From assembly GCA_029204225.1 (NCBI GenBank), contig CM055097.1, forward strand, positions 2,323,801 through 2,387,800: a stretch of DNA of 64,000 nt. The letters run 5' to 3'. A model generated the notes under the pieces. It had not been told where the DNA came from. It was given only the letters and a program-made list of their open reading frames with translations, and searched no databases. Below, one piece after another: positions 38,201 to 48,800 of this stretch. How positions within the stretch are numbered: position 1 is the first letter of the stretch; each line of letters opens with the position of its first letter. This stretch comes from Diphasiastrum complanatum. Taxonomy: Eukaryota; Streptophyta; Lycopodiopsida; Lycopodiales; Lycopodiaceae. A program made the translations under genes and the position numbers.

Positions 38201-39024
38201 TGTGAAAAATTGTCAAAATCTATCTTGGACATTGTACGTGTTTCTAGTTTGTGAGAAAATATCACATGTGTGGAGCATGTTCCCACATGTAGAAAAAGTA
38301 AAAATAGTTTAGTCATGTTGACTTTAGGGGTATCATAAAGATTTTGTATCAAGCATCTTGGTGTAGAACTTTGATAGGGCCAATTTTGGTAGAGGTCAAA
38401 TGGTCAAGTACACATGCTTTGTCATGATTAGGCCAAAATTCAATTGTGATGTAACTCGAGCTAGTTAGGTTGCTTACACATGTCAAGTTTAGGTTTGATG
38501 AGTGATGCACCCTATGTGGTGGCAAAAGTCAAAGGGTCCAATCATAAGCGAGAGATATGTTGGAAGGGTCCAATAAAAAATGAGGGATGTTGCATCACAC
38601 ATCCAATAGGATTAGAGAGGCTATGTTTAAGGGGTCCAATAGGAATTAAGCTTGGATCTCCTCGAGTTTCTATATGTACTTTCATTCCCTTCATTAATGT
38701 ATGAGCAATCTATGAGTTTTTGAGTCAATTTGGAGATTTGCCAATTTTGCTTGTATTGTCTTCTCTCTCTAGATGAGCCCAAAAGTAGTATTTTCTCTCT
38801 CTACCCAAGGAGAGGAGTTTGTTGGGACCTAGTTTATTTTATGAAGTCTTCCACACGTGTGAAGCACCTTTTGGTATTGAATGAATGCATGTAGAATGGA
38901 CTTTTTGCTTTAGATCTTGTTATTGATCTTGGATTTCAATCAATAGGTGATCTATAGTGCATGAGCCAAGCTTAGCAGATCAATTTCACACATTAGGACA
39001 TTCCCACATGTGTGAATTTTCACA
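38201..39024 (+). repeat. 3' LTR of the middle LTR element
   Basis: It starts tgtgaaaaattgtc and ends gaattttcaca. It matches 25644-26670 except for a ~375-bp internal deletion at 38658 and an intact terminal ~170 bp that the 5' copy has lost. It is followed by the target-site duplication AGTAT. Confidence 0.9.
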
Positions 39025-39722
39025 AGTATGATCATTCACTTTATTATAGGTTTATTGGAAATGATGTTACCATCTTGCTAATCTATGTGGATGACATCAT
39101 CTTGAGTGGTGGAAACAATCAAAATGTGGAGGATATCAAGAGTTCTCTTAAGGAGTTTGAGGTGCATGATTTTGGTAACTTGCATTACATTTTGGGAGTA
39201 AAAGTCATTAGATCTTCTCAATCTACTTTCATTTGTCAAGAGAAGTATGCTAATTCTATTCTAGAAAGATTTCATATGGTAGATGCAAAAGCTAGTGATA
39301 CACCTATGGAGTCATGTAAAGCTAACTATAAGAGGTAGTGAAGGTCCTTCAAGGACATTACTCTCTATAGAAAGCTAGTTGGTTCACCCATCTATCTAAC
39401 CAGACCAGATCTAAGCTATTGCGTTGGAAGATTGAGTCAATTCATGCAAGATCCTAGTGAGGAGCATTGGAAGCTAGGAAAATGAGTTTTGAAGTACATC
39501 ATTGGAACTTGAGATTTTGGCATATTGTATGAGGGATCATCACCTAACCTTTTTGGATTTTTACATTTGGACTATGCTGGAGATATAATGGATAGGAATT
39601 CCATTAGTTCTCATTGTATTTTCATAGGTGATGGAGCTATATCATGGATGTCGAAGAAACAAGCCACTATCTCATTGTCATCTAGTGAGGCCGAGTACAA
39701 AGCTCTTACGATAGCTCTTTGA
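39025..39722 (+). pseudogene. Old Copia copy, right part (reverse transcriptase and RNase H)
   Basis: It picks up exactly where 25643 stopped: YDHSLYYRF, then LLIYVDDIILSGGNN (YVDD box present), FHMVDAKASDTPMES and the RNase H part GDGAISWMSKKQATISLSSSE ending EYKALTIAL. Frameshifts and stops occur at about 39335 and 39480. The 3' LTR of this copy is not recognisable after 39722. Confidence 0.88.
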
Positions 39723-39759
39723 ATTTGGCATCACATGCTCTATATGTAAACAAAGGCTC

Positions 39760-40810
39760 TAAACATCAAAAGAAGAAAGGCTTGAAACAATTTGTATTGA
39801 ATTAGAAGCTGACACAGAATCAAGAGAAATTATTGAATTCACAATCGAAAAAGAAAATCTTCTGATAATGCTTGGTTTCTCTATTCTGGAGCCACTCAAC
39901 ATATGACCAGTCATCAGAAACATTTTCAGTCCTATACATCTTACAATGCAGAGAAATTTGTTCATCTTGGTGATGGTAGTACACACACCACCACGAAGGT
40001 GAAGGCATTGTAAGATTGAGTTTCTAGCATGATCAATTCAAGTTACTACCGAATGTTCTGTATGTACATAAATTGTCAACAAATCTGTTGTCAATAAGCA
40101 GAATTATTGATTTAGGTCATAGGGTATAATTCTAATTTGATCAATGCATAATTGTCGATAGGATGAATAAGATCCTCGCACTCGAAAAGAGGCATGGATA
40201 CTTATATGGATTGATTCGTTGTTATTCTGACACAAGTCAAGCCTTGAATATTTTTGTTCTAGTTAATAAAGCATTAATTTGGCACTATAAGATCACTTGA
40301 ATCATACATATGTATCGAACGTGTTTAAACAGTCCTTAGTACCTGATCTCGGTTATCTAGACAAGAAAATCAACCTCCCCATATGTCATAGCTGCATTAG
40401 AGGAAGACAAACTAGGATTCCTTTAGATTAAGTCATAAGCATGCAACAAAAGATGTTCTAGATGTTGTTCATTTAGATATATGTGGCTCAATGCAAACCT
40501 TATCATTGCTTGGTGCAAAGTACTTTATTACATTCATCGATGAATTTTCGAGAAGAACAATTGTTTATTTTATTAAGAAGAAATCGGAGGCTTTCAACCT
40601 CTTCAAACAATTCAAGGAGCGTGTAAAATTCAAAATTGGTAAAAGGATCAAAGCTCCGAGGTCAGACAACAGCAGAGAATACATCTCAACCGAATTCAAG
40701 GAGTATTGCCTTAGCAAAGACATTGAACAACAATTTTCTTTTTGGCTAAAGTTGTTTCAACTGCAAATTATATTCAATATAGTTGTGTTAATTAAAGTTG
40801 GAATACAATG
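39760..40810 (+). pseudogene. Fragment of a second Copia lineage (protease and integrase)
   Basis: At about 39868 it reads NAWFLYSGATQHMTSHQKHF, a Copia protease in which the catalytic Asp of DSGA is replaced by Tyr, followed by FVHLGDGSTHTTTKVKAL. From about 40380 come NLPICHSCIRGRQTRIP, DVVHLDICGSM, then FITFIDEFSRRTIVYFIKKK and RSDNSREYISTEFKEYC of the integrase core, stopping near 40735. It has many stops, and gag and RT are absent. It belongs to a different Copia lineage from the 27-39 kb stack. Confidence 0.8.
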
Positions 40811-41981
40811 ATCAGATTATGAAAGGGAATTCTATGACCGATAAGATTCACAGTCGTTGTGCGCTAAGCACTATGATCCTACTATGCTTCTTCAGTTGAT
40901 CTAAGATGCAACTGACAGATAAGTCAATCTCCCTATCATTTTAAATTGCTCTCACTCTCTCGATAGATTATGATTCTAGTGAGTCATATGATTTGTTATG
41001 ATACAAGGTAATAGAATCTGTTGTCTAATCACTTCTTGTAAACAATGTGTTTAACATCGAGTGTTTATAAGAAGAGACTAATCTGATCAGTACATTTTGC
41101 ATTATGACCCGTAGTCAATAGGTGAACAATGATATGTATATGCATACAATAGCATGGTCAAATAGTGACGTAGTTTGTATCGAATTCAGCATAGAAAATA
41201 CTCCATTCTGAGTGGTAGCATGATTATGGTCAATTCGATAGTTCGAGTCGATGGTCGATAGTCGATAGTTGAAGTCGATAGTCGATAGTTCGAGTTGATT
41301 CGATTGAAGTTGTTTGACTTGGACTTGAATATTGAGTGTTAGGGTCGAATTGTGTCGACCTTTGCTCTATCTTGAATATACATGTATCTCTGCAGACTGT
41401 TTAAATATGCATGTAAAATTGCAGATTGTCACGAATAACAGTTTATTTCTGCAAACTGTTATAGGCAGTGAGTATGTATAGAAGATAGGAGTTCTCAAAA
41501 TTAGGTGAGTAGGAGTATGATTAAACTCCAACACATGGGGTTTTATCCTATGCATGAAGACCTCTTTTATAAAGCGATGTAGGTGCTAGTGAAATTTAAA
41601 GAGGAATATGCCATGTGAAAAACTTGGAGAAGCGCACTTTAAACCACCATTGATAGTGGTGGGCTCCCAGCCGTCTAAGGGTGAGGAGTTACTATACCAT
41701 CCTCATGGGATATACATGACGAGTACCGAGAAAATTGGCAAAGTATAGGTATGGAATTGGCATAATTTCTCAAAAAGAGATATTGTTAAATCTCTAATGA
41801 TTTTTTATATATACACTTATAAGTAATAGTCTTCTTAATGCCAAGTGCTCAGGTTTCCTTTGTATTTTGGAGGCACCTCCCCCAACACAATGTTCATGTG
41901 GATTTTACAACCAAAATTTTACGTGATCATTCTTTTCATAATCAGCCAATCAAATGTTGACACGTAGCACATGAGTTTTCC
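40811..41981. other. Non-coding stretch with an LTR-like patch and a CGATAGT tandem array
   Basis: At about 41229-41305 the words gtcgatagt, cgatagttcgagt and gtcgatagttgaa repeat in tandem. The segment 41340-41420 contains, in inverted orientation, the cagtctgcagagatac and gtcgacac words also found at 5990-6030. It is probably the LTR of the Copia fragment to its left. Confidence 0.4.
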
Positions 41982-42135
41982 GGTGGAATGTGCATATGGA
42001 TAGCCAATGACGGGTTGTCAAATAGCACATAAACATGTGCTATGATAGGTTGCCAAATAGCACATGCACTTTATGGTGAAATGTGCATGTGCTATGTGGC
42101 AACTTGTCGTTGGCTGTCCACACGCACATTCCACC
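41982..42135. mobile_element. Imperfect inverted-repeat (foldback) element upstream of the isopropylmalate dehydratase gene
   Basis: 41982-42030 (ggtggaatgtgcatatggat, then agcacat) pairs with 42087-42135 read in reverse (ggtggaatgtgcgtgtggac, then agcacat) with several mismatches. Inside, ttgccaaatagcacatgcac pairs with gtgcatgtgctatgtggcaa as well, giving a nested hairpin. It ends about 700 bp upstream of the start codon. Confidence 0.6.
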
Positions 42136-42590
42136 AAACAACAAAATTGACAAAAATGTAAAAAAAATTGCACTATAAATGCGAAAAAAAAATAAGAATG
42201 TGAAAAAAAATCACAAATTCTTCTTTTGAAAAAAGAAAAAGAAGGTCCATGTTTGCACGTGCGACCGTATGCCCGTACGAAAAAAACAAAACGGTCCACC
42301 TTTGCACATTGGCATTATGCAGGGGAAGGCCCTTTTCCTCTCGAACGTTTCGCCTGCTCAGCACACGCCCTAAGGCAGTGGGCCCTCCCAAGGCGGAACG
42401 CCCTCGAGGGAGGTCCATCCCCGTCACAAAAAATGGAGGAGCCTAACAAAGTGCAGATATTTCGAGAATAACTTCAAACAAATTTTTCAAGAGCACTCAT
42501 ACACTCCCTTATATGTTTTATGTATGGGTGGTGAATACGTTGTTGAGTAGAACTCTAGGAGGTGATGAATGTTCATACACGATCAATCAT
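42136..42590. other. Upstream region of the isopropylmalate dehydratase gene
   Basis: Non-coding, with A-rich runs at 42160-42240 and a GC-rich block at 42320-42430. I see no gene in it. It may contain promoter elements. Confidence 0.3.
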
Positions 42591-42834
42591 TCATTCATTT
42601 ATTTAGAGGAAGGTGTGAGTGGCGCTATTCTTCACCTAGAGAAACGTATAGCACGCCAACTCTATTCTGCGTCGATCCATCGATCGATCAAGAGAGAGCG
42701 AGCGAGAGGGAGAGAGAGCGACCGAGAGGGAGAAGAGAGAATCTGAGAGTGTATGAGTCAGTGAATGAGCAGTACGAGTGAGTGAGGGAGCGAGAGTGTG
42801 AGTGAGTGAGTGAGTGAGATTTTGCAACGATTTC
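42591..42834 (+). promoter_or_regulatory. Probable core promoter and GA-rich 5' untranslated region
   Basis: A TATA-like atttattta lies at about 42596-42604. It is followed by a strongly GA-rich tract (gagagagcgagcgagaggg) and GAGT tetranucleotide repeats (about 42772-42820) up to the ATG at 42835. GA-rich leaders are common in plant housekeeping genes. The transcription start is not determined. Confidence 0.4.
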
Positions 42835-45800
42835 ATGGCTTCCGCGGCCATTGCAGCTGCTACCAATATCTGGACATCATCTACCTTTGTAAGTAAGCCT
42901 TTGCAAACTTCGGTGCTTGTATTTCCAAGGCTTGTTACAAACAGAATATGCTCTCATTAGATCGGTATTACTTTTTGCTGTTTGTCTAATGAAATGGCAA
43001 TTTTCTTGCAGACTGATGGAGTACTTCTCTCTTCCGCTTCCGGCTTCAATGGCTGCAAGCTCGAAAACATTAGAGCAGGCAGTATGTCCTCAAGGAGCAG
43101 CGCACTCAAAGTGTCTGCAGTCATGGCGCCCCCACAGCCTCAGCAGCGTCCGCCTAGATCGACAGGGGCGGTATACTTGCCGCTTTTTGCAGTCCTTCCT
43201 GACTTGATATATGCTGAGCGGTTTATTGAGTGTTGACAGTCAATCGTGGCTCTCATGTATAGCTTGTAAAACTTTGTTGTTTGGTCTGTCGACCAGGTCA
43301 AGCACGCAATGACTATGACTGAGAAGATCTTGGCTAGAGCTTCTGAGAAAACAAGGATCTCTCCCGGGGAGAATGTCTGGGTGAATGCAGATGTATTGAT
43401 GACACACGACGTCTGCGGTCCCGGTACAATTGGAATTTTCAAAAAGGAATTTGGAGCTGATGCCAAGGTTTGATGCTCACAAAAAAACCATTCAAAGAAT
43501 TTGTGTACGTTAGCATGGTCGACTTTCTTTCTGTGATTGAGTTCTATATGCAGTGTTCTTACTACACCTTAGTTAGTTCCCTTGAAAAGTGTATTGAGTT
43601 TGGATCTTTTGCAGGTCTGGGATCGCGAGAAGATTGTCATAATTCCTGATCATTACATTTTTACTGAGGATGAGAGAGCAAATAGAAACGTGGACATCAT
43701 TCGAGATTTTTCTCATGAACAAGGGATTAAGTATTTTTATGACATTACAGATCGCAGTGATTTTAAGGTAAGTATCCTTGTAAATGGTGCTGTTTGTGTT
43801 TTATGTGTTATGGAAGGGACCGGCAGAATGTCATCTGCCCAGGTTCCTGCCATTGTATAATGGATAGTTGAAGTTTTTCACATGACCATTATGAAACAAA
43901 ATCTGCATTTGAAAAACATAATCGACTTTACAAAAACTGTGGGTTGCGGGAGTGCTGCCCATTCAGCGTTTTGCATGTTGGATTGAATCGCGGTTCGAAC
44001 CATCGAATCAGTCGGGCAGGTTCGAACCGGCCTGTTGAAAAAATGGCCCGAACCGCGCCAATGCACCATTCCAGCAGAGAGAGAGAGAGAGAGAGAGAGA
44101 GAATGTGCAACTGCATGCAGCATTTACAACAAACTTACCCATATACGGTTTGAGTACATCAGTCATCAACATCATGAATGTAGCTAGGGCGTTAGTTAAA
44201 CCAAAGGGCATCGCAAGATACTCATAATGACCAAACCGAGTTCGGAAGGCAGTTTTATGAACATCCTCTTCACGAACTCTAACATGATGATACCCACTCT
44301 TCAAGTCTATCTTACTAAATACAATAGCACCATGAAGGGCATCAAGCAAATCATCAATACGTGGCATAGGATATTGATGCTTAATAGTAATCTTATTAAG
44401 GCCTCGATAATCCACACACATATGCCAAGATCTGTCCTTCTTTTTTACTAGAATAATCGGCGAGGCAAAAGATGAGAAGCTAGGCCTAATCTGCCCATGT
44501 GCAAGATAGTCCTCTAGCATCTTCCTCACCTCCTCTTCCTCTCTCAAACTCATTCTATAAGGTGGTCTATTTATAAGACAAGATCCGGGAATAAGCTCAA
44601 TCTTGTGTTCAACATCCTATTAGGCGGTAATGCAGATGGCAAATCATCAATAAACACATATGCAAACTCACTCCTTATTTCACGGTCTAGGTTGGCTGAA
44701 GTATTGTCTTGCACCTGCCACATGCTACTCTCACTAGTACTAGTAGTCATATCCAGCAGAAAACAAACATACCTACCTTCACAGCTTACCTTACGCAACT
44801 GCGTAACTGAGACTAGTGATCATGGAGGCACATCCCACTCACCACAGAAGGAATAAAGCTTTCCACCACGCTGAAACTCATACACATGAGTATCCTAGGC
44901 TATGTAAGGCTTCCGCATTGCGTGCCACCACATCCCCATAATGACATCAAAGCGCGCCAAACGAGTTATGTCAAAATCCAACTCGTCAGAATAACTCTGA
45001 ATAGTTAAAGGCATATTCACAGCCTTCGTGTCCCAAATCTCTGTACCCTTTCCATCAGCCATCTCGACTGTGTATTGGTACTTGGACAGTTGTGTGCTCA
45101 TTTTTAACTTCTTAACAAGAGTTGAATTTATGACATTATTCGAGGACCCAGTGAACTAAAATACTTCTACCATAGAGCTATCCACGCATAACTATCAAAG
45201 AAGTGTCAGGAAATTGATACCCATGTTGTGCAACTTTCGATAGCGTCACTGGAGGAGCCGTGTCCACCTTCCGCACCACAAAAACATTCATCAAACAAGG
45301 AACATTAGGATTAGCTTTTGGGAAGATCTCTTCCACTTCCATTGGTTGATGCTGCTGCTCTACTTGAAGATTATAGGTGGTTCTCATCTGGTTTCATGGA
45401 CATTCCTTCCATCGATGTTGTCCCAAGCATCCAAAGCATAGATTCCTCTTTTTGCCCTCTCTTGGTCCTGCGGTGACAACATAGAGCGTTGACCCCCTTG
45501 GACATATACAACCCTGAACTTCTTGAATTTGCGCTTACCCCAAGGCATTTGGACCCCTTGGGCTTGACCACTCGAGGTTCCTGCAGCTGGTTCATGGGAC
45601 TTCTTCCCATCTTCATAATAAATAGCCATCTGAATGGCCGTCCCATCTTCCTTTCGCACAAAAGGCCGCAAACTCTCCCTGAGTCCTTCGATGAAATAAA
45701 ACACTTGTAAATACGGAATTCAACTCAAAGCACACCAAAGTAGGCACCAAATATCCACTTTATTGATTTCTCTTCAAAGTACATGGCAAGCTACCAACAT

Positions 45801-48800
45801 AAACACGCAAGAGCACTACTGCTAAGTCTCCTCGCAGCCACTTGTTGCATAGATTATGATGAGGAATGCCTCTCTCTAGGTTCACTTATACATCATCCTC
45901 AAGCACCCACTTAACACTGACCCTTTCCTAACGTCGACACATGGCAAGCTCCATGTACAATCGACGCTTGCCACTTGGCAGTACCTTAACACATTGGCAA
46001 GCACTGTCCGACTCGTGTCACTCATGCACTGGACCAAGTGTCCCAATGAGCATATGACACGTCACACGTGTCCCGTTGATCGGTCAACTCTCCTACTTTT
46101 TGGAGGTCAGTCCAGCAACCTCTAAATTAAGACCCAGTACCCTATTCCAAATATAAGCAGGACAACAAGTTACCAGAAACCTACTATTTACATTTTTACA
46201 AAACACCACAGGCTGGTATGAGCCATTTTAATATTTACAATTTACAAGTCCGACGTGTTCACACTGAGGTAGGAATATAAGTACATAATAGTTGTAATGA
46301 CTAGTAGAGATCAAAGAAGGTTCGTATTAGATCCATATGTGCTGCTATAGACATGAATGAGCCAAAATCACTCTCTTGAGAGCACTAGAGAATTTCCAGA
46401 AGGCTAATGGTGCTTTTGAAATTGCCCTCAAGCAGTTTGCAACTTGGCCCTCAAGCTTCTGACCACAAGTCGAGGCTTCAGCAAAGAGTGGAAAACCATG
46501 AAATTTCAGTCTTTTCCGACTTGTTTCACCTCAATATACTTGAAATAGATGCATCCAACTAATGTAATTGCTTCGATCTGCTCTAACAAACCTATCTACA
46601 AAGTTTATGGCTTTGAAAATGCTCCTACCAATAAAAAACATGAACTATTTCACCCAAAAAAGCCATGTTTTCTAACCAAAAATTGATATTTTCCACATGT
46701 TCTAATGGATATTAACCTCTTACGAGTACAAAAAGATCAGCCTACCCTCAGAACAACCCTCCCTAAGATTTGAGAGTTTTTATTTTGCCATAGTTTATGA
46801 TTCTATTCTACTCTTCAATCACCAATTTGGTGTGGATGTTTGTTTAACCGATAGTGATGTAAAGTTTGATGATCCACTATGGAGTACCTCATTGACCATG
46901 CACTTGCTTGATCATACAATGTCAACGTTGAGCACATTATTATATTGAATTTCAAACTGATGGGTGGTCATCACAATGTTACAATGTAGAACTTTTGTTT
47001 GCATAGCACATGGCTCAAAAATGTTGTTTGATTGGTCATGACATGTATTGGTAGGTTGTATTGATGTTTGGTCCTCGACCTATACTACTAATTTCTTAGG
47101 TATAGTGAGTTCAATTGCTTGCAAGGTCTACATGGTTAAAAGATACACCAATGAAAATGATTAAAGAAAATTGTATTGAATGTTGTCCTAATGACTTTCT
47201 CTCAATAGGTCAATGCAGATTACAAAGGAGTTTGCCATGTAGCTCTTGCTCAAGAGGGACATTGCCGGCCTGGCGAGGTCAACTTCGTACTTGACAAAAA
47301 AAATTTCTCCATCAATTTATTTTAGATTTAGAGCAAGTCATCAAGTGTGCAAATAGTAGGTAGTTTTCGTTTAATTTTGACAATCTCTAATAGCCTAACT
47401 TGAACTTATGACATGGTTGACTTGGCCATAGGTCCTATTCGGCACAGATTCCCACACTTGCACTGCTGGTGCATTTGGAGAATTTGCTACAGGGATTGGG
47501 AACACTGATGCTGGTTTTGTAATGGGAACTGGAAAACTTCTTGTGAAGGTAAGTTTAATGTGATGTGGGCATGTTGGGAATATGGATAATTTTGTTCACT
47601 TGGGTAGGCTTGTTAATATCAATTTTCATCATCAATCAATCCGTTATGATTACCCATGAACAAGCGAAGGAATTCATCAACTTCATTTGCGAGTAGTTTT
47701 AAAATATATCATCAATCTTTTCAATTGACATGCTTACATTCTAGTTCAGTTATAGTTATGATACGTTTTTAAAATTTGTGAAAGAAAGGGAAGTTTATCT
47801 AGATGGTGCTATCATTTGAGGATTACATATAGACGCGTAGTAAAGATTTTGAGATGTGGAAAGCAACCAAGTGAGTTAGGGACAATTATGGAGGTGCGAA
47901 CTGTGCCCTCAAACAGTAAACCAATATAGGAGTAACTAAGAGGCATGTAGCTAGGAGAACGTTTAAAAATGAATGAAAACTCCTAATCATTTGATGAGAA
48001 TGTTATGCACTCGATGTAGGTAGTAGTTTAGAAGCTATTGGTCTGAAACATATATTAAGCTACGTTTTGGCATTTCAATATTGTATAGGCTATTGTGCCT
48101 TGCATATCGCATACGCTAAATATATAGTAGTAGGCGGACTTGGACAATCATCCTATACCTAGACTGTACGTTATTGTATTCTAACAAACAATGGCCTTTC
48201 AAAATGTTGGTCCAAATGAAAAATGGCTTCATATAAAGGAATTCCTAGTTGTATAGGTAAAATTTTGGGGTTTATTGTAAAGTACCTTTATTTTGACAAA
48301 TGTAAAAAACTAGATCCTTTATGCTACACTCAGAAATGCCATTAAAAGGCAATTTGGTCTACATTACCTAGAGGATACAATATTTGTTTTGATTTTGTAT
48401 TGGGATAAAAGGTATTGTTACATGCAATATAAGATGCTCTCTACCTGTAGTACTAAGGTTAGTTTGATACAAGGCCATCTCTTTGGGGTGGGTATTGATG
48501 TCTTAGTATCTGAATGTTTATTGGCTTGATCTAGGCTCAAGGTGATCATTTTAGTTACTTAGTCACTTGAGATAAGCAAGAACAAAAGTGAGCTGCTTGT
48601 TCTAGGATTACTGGTAAAATTAGTATGGTGGGCATTTTACACATATTAACATGTGTGCAGTAAATATATAAACTCAGCACCTTAGTATATGTGCCAACAT
48701 AGTCTAGCATATAATCAACTATAATAGCTGAAATTAATTGTTAAGCAATTCATTTTGATGCTTAGCCTCATCTGCACTATTTATGTTGATTGACATTTGG

